From positions 98,177,501 to 98,241,500 of the forward strand of contig JADMNL010000028.1 of the NCBI GenBank assembly GCA_016271365.2: a DNA stretch of 64,000 bases, in the 5' to 3' direction. The position numbers and the translations under genes are program-made. Shown one piece after another: positions 45,648-57,229 of this stretch. Below the pieces are notes generated by a model. It searched no databases. It was not told where the DNA came from and was given only the letters and a program-made list of their open reading frames with translations. This DNA comes from Neoceratodus forsteri (Eukaryota; Chordata; Ceratodontiformes; Ceratodontidae). How positions within the stretch are numbered: the first letter of the stretch is position 1; each line of letters starts with the position of its first letter.

Positions 45648-46679
45648 CCACCACGGCCACTGGCAACATCTTGCCTAAGTAGTTTTCAATAGCCAAGCGG
45701 TTCTATCTTTCAAGGCACACAGTCTTTCAAAACCCTTCTATTAAAATGTTAAATCACACAATCAGACCCCCAGGCAGAGTTGATAAGAAAATCATAAAGT
45801 TTACTTAAAATAAAAGCAATACAGAAAAGTCTACAGTTTGGAAGAACTTTGAAATGTAGTTAATAACAAAAGTAAAACTGGATGGTTTACAGAAAATACT
45901 AGATACTGTATTCTAAACTATACCTTGTTTTGATGTTAAAGTTCAGACCAGATTTCAAATGTCCTGGTACAGATGACAGTTCATTAGGCAATAGAATATG
46001 TAACAAGTCCTTGATCCAAGTTTCTGGATGTCCTTTTAAAAGACTTCAGATGTTACAGTCATGCAAAGTCTTGGATTCCAAAATTCTGACTTAAAATCAG
46101 AATTTTCTGTTCAGTATATGGCAAGTCAAACTTTCCACACACTCAGGACTGGTTTTAAAGATTTCCCAGGCCTACACATATACTTCTGGCTACAAGAATA
46201 TGTCAGTTGGAAACAGATGATATGCCTTCCAACAAAACTATTCTTCTGCTCTGCATTCAAAGTGTGTCAGATATACTTGAGGGTCATTTTAGGACACACC
46301 TTCCTTATTTTTCTCTGGGGTGGGGTTAATGACTCCAGGACAATACAGATATTAGGGTACAACAATTTACCTTTCCTGTAGGTGTCACTGTGGTTCCATG
46401 TCAATCCCAGTGACATCTCATCTGGTCGTGCATTTGGCTTAACCTCTGACCCTAGGTCATTACAGTACCCTTCGCCATCATGGAAAGCCACAGTGGGATG
46501 TTTTTGCTTTCCTGGGGCCATATACTATCTCCCCTATCTTGAAATATAACAGGTCCACAATAGCCTTTATAGAAATACCAGTTATTTTGTAGTTACCTGT
46601 TAAATGGACGGTGTCTTAAGTCTAAAGTGCAATACATCATATACAACAAGAACCCACATGAATGGATCTAGGCTTATCA
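45648..46679 (-). repeat. 5' LTR of the Gmr1-like element (main part)
   Basis: Nearly identical to 31609-32633. On the minus strand it starts TGATAAGCC. Compared with the other LTR it has scattered substitutions as well as small indels (for instance around 46425-46480), so this element is older than the two PNMA-type copies. Confidence 0.8.
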
Positions 46680-46732
46680 TGCCACACCCTGGCTGCCATA
46701 ATAAAAAAAAAAAAAAACTCAAGAAGGCCAGC

Positions 46733-47112
46733 CGGTGGCATGGAGGCTAAGACACTAATGCCTTATCTCCAGTCACACCGCCAGCCATGTTAGCGACTCA
46801 GGTTCAGGAGCAGGATTCGGTCATTGGGGGTCAGCTGGGGCGGGAGAAGGTCAAACATCTGAGGGAGCTCTCTCTTGCAGGGTGGGGAGACATGTTTGCC
46901 TGGCCTTAGACTGCCACCAGGTGGAGGCTTGGTGGTGGTGCAGCACAGGTGGCAATGTGGGGAGGGCGCTGTGGGGAACATCTGCCTGTTACGGTGGCTG
47001 TGCAGGTGGACGTTAAAGATCCCATGGCACTTCTCAAAAAGAGTAGGTAATTTTTGGTGTCCTGACCAACTTTCCCCCATTCACTGAAACAAATGCCACC
47101 AACAGCTTTATC
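46733..47112 (+). mobile_element. tRNA-derived SINE, unbroken copy
   Basis: A box A-like GGTGGCATGGAGGCTAAG at 46734-46751 is followed by a body with GTTAAAGATCCCATGGCA (about 47013-47030), AAAAGAGTAGGTAAT and GCCACCAACAGCTTTATCTG. It shows the continuous order of the parts that are separated at 33869-40189. An A-run (46702-46716) precedes it. Confidence 0.75.
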
Positions 47113-48303
47113 TGGTTCTGTATGTCAATTTGCATCTGTGTCTTCCCCTCTCCCGAACAAAGCTGAAAATAGGCAGAATTGTCTAGTCCTCCTTCCCGGT
47201 CAACAAGAGTTAACTATCTAACTAAGTAACGTCAGATGGGTGTGCTGCCATGCACGGCCCAACACTTTGAAGTGAAGGTGGGAGAAAATGCAACGTTGGG
47301 GGCTTAATGAAGCCCAGCCCACCTGTCCCTGAGGCCGTACTGCCGCACAGACTCACGAGATAGTCTGCTTTGGATTATTCATTGGCGAGGATGGCCCTCC
47401 CTCCTCCATCCTTGCCATAACATGGAATTTGTAGGGAGAGCCAAACTATGGGTTAGTATTGGGAAGCGGGGCCAGCTGGGAAGGTGGGGACTGGGTTGAT
47501 AACTCCCAGGGACACAAGGAGAGAAACTGTAAATGAAAGAGAACTCAAATTGAAGACACAGTTATGTCTGTGTGTGGCTGCCCATACATTATCTTTTATA
47601 GTGTATAGGCATCCCATGCCCATTTCAGACTCTTCACTTTCAGTGAACTGGCAGATGGGAGGCACTTTAGAGTTGGTGGCAGGTGCAAATTATTAATTTA
47701 ACATGTAGCAAGGGATTGCAGCTGTTTCTGAAGTTCAAGTTAAAAATGCTTTTAGTTCAAATAGCCAAAGGAAAACAGCTGTGCAGTGGCATTCTAAGTT
47801 GTTGGGCTGCAGTAATGACATCACTGCTGCAGCACAACAACATACTGATGTCACTACTGCAGGAGGCATGGATTTCCATGCAGAACAACATTACACTATG
47901 CACTATGATGCATTTCATGGCATGGGTTTCTTGAGAATGAATGCACAACAAGGATTTTGAGCAGGCTGAGTTTTATACAGAACAAAGATGAACCATTTAC
48001 TATAATACCCTTCAGGGCATGGGTTTCTTGAGTGAAGGCGTGTCCCAGGTGCACTGAAAGTCACTCAGTTTTTGGTCTCATGCTTTCCAACTCACTCAGG
48101 GTATGCCTTAATTCTCTAGAAACCTATGCCCTGTTGTGGGGTAATGCTTGCCTCACGCAGCACTGCAGGTGCGTGAACATTTGGCACTGTATCTTTTATC
48201 CTATTTTTAAAATCCTTTATTAAAATGAGCAAGGCATGATTTACAAACATACAAGATAACTGCATGTAAATACTTCACATCCATTCAATATATAGAGAAT
48301 AAT
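47113..48303. other. Unassigned DNA
   Basis: No gene recognised. Two short similar phrases (GCATGGGTTTCTTGAG near 47920 and 48018) suggest a small old duplication. Confidence 0.6.
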
Positions 48304-48438
48304 GGATAGGCAAGTGTATGTTATGGATTTTTACACCGAGGTGTGTGATGACCCATAAACCTCGAGCGAGTTCTCGAGAGGTTTATATAGTCATCACACA
48401 CCTGGTTGTAAAAAATCCATAAAACATACTTGACTATC
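48304..48438. repeat. 135-bp near-perfect palindrome (foldback element)
   Basis: Starting GGATAGGCAAGTGTATGTTA and ending in its approximate reverse complement, with the centre CTCGAGCGAGTTCTCGAG at 48361-48378. Arms of about 58 bases differ at only a few positions. It resembles a palindromic MITE or foldback element. Confidence 0.85.
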
Positions 48439-50212
48439 TTTTATTTTTATCATTACTGGTGTTTTGCACTGTTTGCACAACTTTGTGCAACTTTGCGTGG
48501 TTGCACAGCTTTGCAGGGTTGATATGACTTGCCATATCAACTCGCGGAGTTGATATGACTTTTAACAAGTCTCAAAAATGAGTTGATATCGGGGTCACCA
48601 GTTATTATAAATGCATACATTGACATTCTCTGTTACTGCAATCCTCGCTGCTTTAAGACTTTTCAGTTAACATATATGTTTGTAATTACTCACATTTGTT
48701 TACTGCGTGTTATAAACCAATGGAGTCCTAACTGGCCCTGAAGAACCTTAAACTGGTGTGTGTGTGTAGGTATTGTTTCATGCATTTTGTATCTGTAAGC
48801 CTTCCTCCCTGGTCTAGGGTGTTTCAGCGACAAACAAGCATTTACAGGGGACCCACATAATTGCCCATTCGCACTTACTGACCTCTGGGCTGGAGCTCGA
48901 CCTCTAGGGCACTCTAGGGCACCACTGGCACTCAACAAAATGTTCAAGGCTGCAAACAAAGGGATTAGCAGAACAGGAGCATACAACAGAACTGAAGGCC
49001 CAAACTGGTTTTAAAAACACAGACTAGGATCCTTTATGTCTGAAAACTCATGAGACTAGGTGGTAACAGTAGACATCTCCATGCATTTAATTCCGCTTCT
49101 TTCCTTGCCCTTCACAGAGTCCCTTTGTGATTACAGTAGGCATCAGTCCAGGCATCCCTGGGGGCTGCAGACAAGCCCAGGTAGTGTACAAGCAGTCTGT
49201 TATACTGGCCCTGATGGAGGCAAGCAGTCAGTTTTCACAGGGGTCTGGGGGTCCACATTCCAAGCAGCATGAATGTGGACCTCAAGGCTATCTAGCCTTT
49301 CTCTGCAGCTCACACACACACACACACAAATAATTTCTGGTAGGTATAGACTGTGTTTCAGGGGTGCCAACACACTTCTACTTCTGCCACTTTGAGTTAC
49401 TGAGTGCGTCCCCAGACACATCAGGGCTGCACTGAAGGGGCTCCCCAAGGCTCTAGGCTCCGTTTGCCTACCAAGCACACTCTAGGAAAATTTCACACTG
49501 TGCCTTGAGAGAAATTCCTGAGTCTCTGGGCACTGATGACACATTCAGCACACTCTAGGGAAAATGCCTTAGGCATCACGGTTCAAATCTTCTTCAAATA
49601 TGGCTCTAATTATCCTCTTACCTTAAACTGGGAGGGTGGGTACTGGTGCCAATACGGTCACTTTTTAATGGCAATGTAAATTTAAGCTCAGTTTCCATGG
49701 TCACAGTTTTCTCTGCTTTCCTTAGATGTTAGACTTCTACCATACAACCTTGTTCTCCATCACTGCAGTGGGGTTCACCCTCCCTTTGAGGGTATTTTTA
49801 AATGGCAGCCACCCACACTCAGGACTTAACTGTCGCCAGATTTTACAAGAAAAGTTCAGTACTGGAAGCAGGCACTGTGTGCCTAAAACACGCCTTCTAC
49901 CAGCTGACCATCACTAACCTGTACCCTCTAACTCAGCCTGCTGACTCCTCCCCGTGGAAAGCCAAGTCAGACCAGCTGACCCAGCCTTCATGGGCATATA
50001 GCTATGGCAAACCCAGAGGTCTGGTGAACACTCTTAGAGCAATGGGCTTTCTAAAAGGAGCTACATTTCACTTTATGTTGGACTCCCCATACCATGTCTC
50101 AAAACTAAAGCACCACTAAATTGGTCAAGAACTGTTTTTCTTCTCTGGTTTCTAAATAATTAAGCAACATGCCAGTCCCTGGTGCAGTATGGGGCCACAC
50201 AGAATAAAAAAA
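48439..50212. other. Unassigned DNA with small inverted and simple repeats
   Basis: 48460-48590 has GTTTGCACAACTTTGTGCAAC and repeated TTGATATGAC / CATATCAAC phrases in opposite orientation. A CA tract lies at 49308-49328. No gene motifs recognised. Short ORFs lack family character. Confidence 0.55.
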
Positions 50213-50234
50213 ATATATATATATATATATATAA
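50213..50234. repeat. TA microsatellite
   Basis: An uninterrupted run of about eleven AT dinucleotides. Confidence 0.95.
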
Positions 50235-52085
50235 TAAAAGAACCACCCTTCATAGAGCCCTGGGCACAGTGGGTGGCACAAGGATTTTGCATGGGGTCCC
50301 TCAGTACTGTGCTCCCCTTGCCAGACAGCAAGATGTGGCAGAATAAAATTAATAAAAAGTAAAAAGTTTTTTCCCGGCTGCCTGCTCCTGTTTAGGCTCC
50401 CCGAGCAGGCAGCACGAGCTGGGCTGACTATGCGCTGGGACTGCGATCCCTGTCCAGTGCATGGTGCTTGTTTAAAAGTACTGTTGGGTGCGGCTCGGGG
50501 TTCATGAATCAGAACACCAAGGGCCCAATCCCAGAAGCTGCTAGACTGATACAAGGTGCTTGCATCAAAAACAATGACACAAGTTGCACCTTCCGTCATA
50601 TTTTGCGGCATTCCCTAATCTGAAGCAGGGTCTCGCCAGAATGGCAAGCCACTGTGCCAAACAGGCAGGTCACTTTAGACCAGCCAGGTGGTGGTCTACA
50701 CCCCTTATGGCATTGTCCCACAAGGTGGGGAACTGGCAGTGAGGTTCTGTATGTGGGGTCTGGGGACAGAAGGGACAGGGGTGTACCATAGGGTGTTGGG
50801 AGCAAGTGGTTATATCAGGTGAGGCAACTTCTGCCCCAGGACCCATCCTGGCATTGTTTACTTTCTTGCACCTGGTGGGGGTGGATCTATGCAGCAAGTC
50901 CCTTCACCGTGCCTTGTGTTTGGCTCATACCTGCCTTTGCAGTGACTCCTGTTTTTGGCACAAGGATCCACAATGTTATGGAATCAGGCACAGGGTCCCT
51001 GGTGCACTGACAGTTGGTGCAAGCCACCTTTGGCGCAGCTTGCACAGACTTTTGAGAATCGGGCCCCAAGCATTCTGGAAAAAAAGACAGTTGTTGTTGA
51101 GGAAGAGTGGTCGGTAACCAAGCTGGGAAAGGACCAGGACCAGAAGGAGTGATGGGAACCCAGAAGCCTGCCTAAGTTGTTGAGACTGGTTCCATTGGCT
51201 GTCCTGTCTCCTCAGTCAGTAGTCTCGTAATCTGCTGTGAAGTGTCCTGGTCTTGCTGTCAGCAGTCATGTGGTGCAGGCTCTGCACAGTCCTTTTATTA
51301 TTTTGTTTAAATAAAAGTTACTCTGGTCCTCACTGGTGGTGTGGCAAGAGATGCATCTTCCGGAACAGAGGAGCATTGGGTGGCATGAAGTCCAGCAAGG
51401 ACCCCAGCAAAGACCTTCCACTGCCTGCAACCCAGGAGGATCCACCTATAGTCTCTCCCTCTGCCAGCACCTCCCAGTCTCCCAGTGATCCTGCATTTTC
51501 CCTGGATGGGGCAATGAGTCACGGAAGCACCATAGGGCAGGTGCTATCTGCCAGAATTTTTATTACATTAAAAACAAAGAGTTGCTCCAGTGCCAGACAG
51601 TGCAGCAAGGACAGCCACAGTGGTTAGGGGTTGGGGCAAGGCCTCAACAATAAGGGACTGCCCAAGGGCAGATTTATTTAAATTTATTCAAACAGACTCC
51701 AGCAAGGGAGCAAAGGGCAGGGAGGCTCTGCATGCAAGTTGGGCACCCAAAGGTGGAGCAAAGGGCAAGTTGGCTTTGTTTGTAAAAGTAAGGCTCCAGG
51801 AGGAGCAGGGGCAAGGCAAAGCCTCACGTTACAGTTAAGGTAGCTCAGGTGAGCTATTGAATAAGGGCTACATGGGTTAGCAAGCCCATAGAGAAGGGTG
51901 TTGTGTTGGAAACTGAGGTTTGCATTGGTGGGAGGGAGTTTACTAACGCTTCCCACCTCTGGACCACACATAGAGGCGTTCGAGAGCTGGAGTAGGCTAG
52001 GATGCCCATAAAAGTGCAACAAGACATAAAGAGCCCAGTTTGGGGTTGGCATCAGAGGGTTTAAAATGACAATGCTTCTGATACT
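50235..52085. other. Unassigned DNA
   Basis: No gene or repeat family recognised. ORFs of 100-168 residues on both strands have no motif and no consistent codon pattern. AATAAA signals at about 50342 and 51309 are not linked to a visible gene. Confidence 0.55.
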
Positions 52086-52548
52086 GTAAATGGACTACTG
52101 AACTGTGCTATGTGCCCTGAACAGTGGTATGTGCCCTGAACTGTGAAATTTGCCTGGAACAGTGTTATTTCCATGAACTACATTATGTGCTCTGAACTGT
52201 GCCATTTGTCCCTGGACTGTGCTTTCTGCCCCAGAACTGTGATGATTGCCCCTGCATAGGGCAGTTGCCTCTAAACTGTGTTAGTGCCTCCAGACATTTG
52301 CTAATTGCTCTGGGACTATGTTAATTGCCCTGGAAACTGGTCCCTGAACAGTACCAGTTACTTTCAGGGACTGTTTTTACCTCTGAACTGTGTTAATTGC
52401 CTGAAGAAACAGGTATGTACCCTGAACTATGTTACTTACCCTCTGCTACTGGCATTTGCCCCGAAACTGGTTGTTTGCCCTCCAGTACTGGCATTTGCCC
52501 TGAACTGCGCGATTGGTCTCTTGAAACTGTGATTTAGCCTCAAACTGT
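52086..52548 (+). repeat. Degenerate minisatellite, unit about 22 bp
   Basis: About twenty imperfect copies of a phrase like TGCCCTGAACTGTGTTAATT. Variation is high, so it is old. Spacing between successive ACTGTG cores is mostly 20-25 bases. Confidence 0.8.
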
Positions 52549-53039
52549 CATCAGCTGTTCTGACTGTATGAATCAATGTCAAAGTTCTCATCCAAGAGAA
52601 TTGTCAAGTTGCATCAACCACCTGGTGCAGAATCATCTCACCGAGCTCCTGAATCTGCTGCATGTGCATCTTCCCAGCTTGCACCTCATCTACGCATCTC
52701 AATGTACTCATCCCACCTTATTAGTATAGCTGTCAGCTAGGAGAAGCCCATCTGCTAACCTCCTTCAGCTACGTCCTTATCCTGTTACGCTGTTCAGTAA
52801 GCATGGGAGCCACACTGGCTTACTAGTAAGGACTATCCTGTTCAGTCCCCAGAGGATTCATCAGCCCATTTTTATTTTGCATTTTTCAGGTACCAGTTGA
52901 CGTTACCGTCTGAAGACCAGCATCTTGAACTGGTGTCCGAAGACCTTCATTGTGGAACTCTGTCTGAAGACCTGCATTCCTCCGGTTGCACCTTCATTTT
53001 TTCCTGTGTATCTTTAGCTCATCTCATCCTGGTAGCCCA
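52549..53039. other. Unassigned DNA
   Basis: Near the end three short similar phrases (TGTCTGAAGACC type, 52908-52972) occur. No gene recognised. Confidence 0.5.
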
Positions 53040-53300
53040 CGGAGGCTTGTGCTGAAGTCTTCTCTTCAGTGTTCCTTGTCCTGGCAGCCCACTGGAGGCC
53101 TGTGCCAAGCATCTTCTTCAGCTCGTCTTGTCCTAGCATCCCATTGGAAGACTCTTGCTGAAGAATCATGTGCCAAAGTCTTCTCTTCAGTGTTTCTCAT
53201 CCCCACAGCCATTGGAGAGCTCTTGCAGAAGAATCTTCTTTGTGTTACTTATTCCAGCAGGTCCCAGGAAGAGCTCATACCAAAGGATCTACTCCATTGT
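53040..53300 (+). repeat. Degenerate tandem repeat, unit about 60 bp
   Basis: Repeated phrases GCTGAAGTCTTCTCTTCAGTG, CAGCCCACTGGAGGC and CCATTGGAAGACTCTTGC recur in the same order about four times with many changes. A plus-strand open frame of 145 residues (52986-53423) spans it but has no motif. Confidence 0.65.
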
Positions 53301-55164
53301 TCTGATTGTGTTCTTTGTCCCAGGAACCCAAGAGGGGGTTTTGTCAATGAACTCATGGCCTGTTACCAATCTTCTGTTAAGATGGGGATGACCCTTCTGC
53401 AAAGGCTCCTCACTGAAGCATAAGTTTAGTACTGCAACCCACTTCGTCATTTGTCCAAGTATCTTGCTTTTCTCCACCTGAAGCCCTTGTGACAACTTTT
53501 TTGTTACACAAGTGGACGGTAAAGTAGACTAGAATCTTGCCTAAAGTTATGGCACTGCAATGTCTTATAGTTACCTAAAGCTCTTAGTATCAGTGGATGA
53601 CAGGTATTTACCACAGAGTACTTAGTATAATAGGGAACTACAAGGGTTTAGGCCAAGATGCACCTTTAGATTTCAGTGATATGTGTTCATGTATTTATTG
53701 CATAGTCATTATTCTGACAATTTCTCCTGTTGTTATTGTTGTTGATATTTGCATCTGTGACCGGTCGTCTTCCTGTTGAATAGAGCCGTCTTTCATTGGA
53801 CCTCTGAGTATGACTCATACCGCCTCTTGTTGGGTGCCTCCATCCACCCATCTAGGAACCTATAGTGTCCCCTCACCACAACACCTGCTTGAGGTGGCAC
53901 TCGTCCATGAGGAAGATTTAGTTCTCTCTTTACCCACCCGATTCACAACAAACATGACATCAGAAAAGGCCTGGACTTGGGCTGGGAGGAGGTGCAACAT
54001 GCAGGCTCCACCTTCATTTACTCTTAGCAGCAAAAAGAAATAAAGTTAATTGTTCACAACGTGAAATCGCATCAGAGCAGTGCAGCAACAGTTTATGTAC
54101 AGCTCCCTTTGCCTCTTTCCCTCAGTTCAGGTGGTATTCCATCACAGACCTACAGATGACATTTACTCTACATTCCAGCTGTATAATGACATATGCACTC
54201 AGGAACTCATGAGAGTATTGTATTTTTCTGGTTGTCATTCCCCATTTATCTTACAGCTCACTCTATGTTCGTACAAATACAGATCTTCATGTCCCCACTG
54301 CATAATTCCGCTCTCTGAACATCCTCTTAGACTCCACCTTCTCTAGAGGCTTCTCAGATTCGAGATTCCAGGCAAGGAACCAGACATGCGGGCATTACTT
54401 GGGAGTCTAGGTCAGTGAACCCCAGGCAGGTGACCATTATCCAGTGCCCAGTTACAACTGTTGGCAACCTGGGCTACCAGATGAGGTCAAGCCTAGGCAG
54501 ACCTGTATGCACTGGACTGGCACAAATATACACTTAACAACCCTCCATCCTGTGTGGGGTCCTTTCATCCATATTCATTGGCCCCTAATAACACTGATGA
54601 AAGGAATGTACTTTTCAAATCAGGCTTCCAAAGCAGACCAGGATGCCCTTCTGCAACGGGCTTCCCCAGCAGACCGAGATGCACCCTTCTGCTTCTCTCA
54701 TTTAGATTCCACGTGAGCTAGCACTGAGACCTGCAACGGCCTACAAGGAACTCCTTGTGCAAGAATCCCTGCCACTCACCTCCTACTCTTCTACTGCATG
54801 CTTCTTTCCTCTCCAGCACTCTCTCCTGAAACGGATGCCTAACACCTCCCTATATACAGAGTGCCAAGGCCTCATGTTCCAGGAGCTGGCTCTGGCCTAC
54901 ATTAACTCTTTCTTAGCCAACAGATATGGTAGCATATATTGATATAGTACCCCTGCTGGCATGGGGGCTATAAATACAATGAAGGCATTAAACAGCAACA
55001 GGTTAATATTTCTTACAGTTTACCTGAGTTGTTGATTTGCATCTCTGTATGAATGTAAATGGGTTTTACCCGTATGTATATTCCTATTTAGTCACCATTG
55101 TAACAGAGTAACTTTGAAAAAACATGCTGTACATCTTTATTGTGCAGCCCTGCATAAATACAGT
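53301..55164. other. Unassigned DNA
   Basis: No gene recognised. A short duplication (GCAGACCAGGATGCCCTTCTGC and GCAGACCGAGATGCACCCTTCTGC type) lies near 54635-54690. Confidence 0.55.
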
Positions 55165-55556
55165 TTTCTTTTCTTTTGTTTTATTTTATTTGTCATTTCT
55201 GACCAGGAAGGGCACACTGAGCTGTGATAACTTGTTTCCAGGTGCATCCTGGAAGATGTGTTACATGGACCCGTTTTATTGACAGGGGAATGTTGGTTAT
55301 GACACGGGACACCCCTACTCTTCTTTGATAAGTACCATGGGATCTTTAATGTCCACCTATACAGTGATCAGAGATGGGCAGAAGGGACCTCAGTTTAATC
55401 TCTCATCTGAAGAACTGCACCTAATCAGTGCATCGCCCCTAGTACTGAACTACAGTGTCAGTTATTATTTCAAATACCTCCTGTGGGGTTAGAACCCATA
55501 ACCTTCTGATCCTCTGGCCTAGAGGTAAACTTGCTAACTACTCAGCCACTGAAACT
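55165..55556 (-). mobile_element. tRNA-derived SINE next to copy B
   Basis: On the minus strand it starts CAGTGGCTGAGTAGTTAGCA (box A-like) and has GGTTCTAACCCC (box B-like, about 55490-55501). The body contains CATTAAAGATCCCATGGTA (about 55337-55355), and the tail is AAATAAAATAAAAC-type at 55170-55190. Copy B starts about nine bases beyond its 5' end. Confidence 0.8.
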
Positions 55557-55565
55557 TTTAATAAC

Positions 55566-57177
55566 TGTAACCCACTGCAACTGGGGGTTCCCAAAGACTT
55601 CCAGGAGCTTGCTTGAATGCTCCAAGCCTGAATGGTGTTTGGCATTTAAGCCATTTATCAGTGAGTGTTTTAGAACCTCTGGTACTGTCTCTTTAAGAGC
55701 TGTCTGCTTGCAGACATAATTAGTTTGTATGGGGACTGTGTGTTTCTTTGATTGAGTACCACTCAAGCTGCTGCCAATTCACTTCATTTTGCAGTCACTA
55801 GGAGTGCAAAGGGAACCTATCTGAAAGATGTAACTGTTTGCCAGAAATTATTTAGAGTAATAATGAAATTACAGTTTGTCTAACCTGCTTTCTTTGCAGT
55901 CAGAACTGTGTCTGCTAGTTCCCCATTCTAGTTTTGAACTGCTGAACTGGACCAATCAGTGTGGGGTAAGCTAGCTCTAAAATGGTGCCTTGACGAATCA
56001 GAACTTGGACTCATAATCTGAGCCAGCCACAAGAGGATTGTATGGGCAGTGACTCTGGGAGATGTAGTTTAGACTTCAGTGCCTTTTGGACCAACAGCAG
56101 CAGTCTATTGTGAGTGACAGCCAATCCAGTCAAGAACTGGGAGGAACTCAAAGGAAGTGCCCGGTTTTGTTGGTTGGAGTTTCAGTTGAGCTTTGGCAGT
56201 GAAGAAGGAAGGAGCCCTGTGCTTTTTCAGTGTGCAGTTTTAGTCAAAAACGTGTGTAAGGCCCAGAGTTCCGGTCTGCAGCTTGTGTAACAGCTTGTTA
56301 GGACTGAATCCGCCCTGTGAAAAGAATCAAAGGATCTCTGAAGAGTAGAAACCAGGCTCACCCTGTAGAAGACTGGAGGAATTGCTGAAAATTGCACTTG
56401 GTCTGTCAGGAACTGAATCTGCTGTGTGTTCCTCGGGTATTGTGCAGTAATTGCGATCGGGATACAGATGCAGCCTGCCTGGTATAGTGCTTTCTTTTAT
56501 ATGGATGTGTGAAGAGGTTTGTGTACCTCAAGTGAGCCCTGCTAATGACTGAAGGACCCTATATCTTATTTGAAATTGAGTACTAATTCAGGGTCGCTCC
56601 TGTTGAATTGCCACATTAAATCCAAATGGAATTACTGTACTGCTGACTGTTTAATTCTCCTTTCTCTGTGTGAAAGGGCCCTACCAGCTGCCACGGTTTG
56701 GACTAGCCACTAGGGCTTGGGTACCCAGGGACAGTAACTGATAGGGATAGGCCTGTGCACAGAGCCATAGGAATTATTAGAGTGATAAGCTAATTAACCT
56801 GATTTCCCCTGTCCTTGTTATATCCCCTAAATAAATCAGAGCTGCTTGTTTCAGCAAAGTTATACTGCCTGAGGTATTTGTCTATGTTAAAGTACTGTAC
56901 TGTGATTGTTGCACTGCATCTCATTTCACAGGAGGTCCCAGTGCGGAACCAGACCTGGGGGTAAGTGTATACTGTGAAGGTAATTCTGATATATTGTGTG
57001 GGCCCTAGTGGGAAGAAAGGGGTTGCAGTGTCCCAGAGGGCTGTGACCAAGTTAGTTTAACTATTGCAAACCCTGACCTCTGGGTGGAGGCACCCCCATT
57101 GGATCCAGGCCCCTCAACCTGTTAGTGGCAAATCAGGCAGGGTAGTAGCCCTGGGATAGCGCCATCTAGGGGTTACA
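55566..57177 (+). repeat. 5' LTR of copy B (1612 bp, complete)
   Basis: It starts TGTAACCC and ends GGGTTACA. The left flank ATAAC (55561-55565) would be the target duplication. AATAAA is at 56830-56835. It matches the 3' LTR of copy A along its whole length. Confidence 0.95.
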
Positions 57178-57180
57178 TCT

Positions 57181-57200
57181 TGGAGCTCACCGCTGGGATT
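57181..57200 (+). other. Primer binding site of copy B, tRNA-Thr-like
   Basis: TGGAGCTCACCGCTGGGATT lies three bases after the LTR; it equals the copy A site minus one G. Confidence 0.6.
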
Positions 57201-57229
57201 GTGTGTCCTCTAGTGGCCATATTACGAAC

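Larger units (their letters stand above)
31114..46679 (-). mobile_element. Gmr1-like Ty3/gypsy element (PR-IN-RT-RH order), multiply interrupted
   Basis: Reading leftward, the order is: 5' LTR (46679-45648, resumed at 43573-43515), primer binding site with tRNA-Leu-like sequence, Gag with SCAN-like helices and a zinc knuckle, protease, integrase, a linker, RT, RNase H, polypurine tract, 3' LTR (from 32633). Integrase before RT is the defining order of Gmr1-like elements, unlike other Ty3/gypsy. A SINE with a nested LINE splits the linker from RT at 33869-40189, and a composite repeat splits the 5' LTR. All reading frames are broken. The outer limit of the 3' LTR (31114 here) is uncertain. Confidence 0.85.

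Noticed and set aside
50105..50611. 168-residue minus-strand ORF as a gene
   Set aside because: It runs through an AT microsatellite and AT-rich sequence, with no motif or plausible start.
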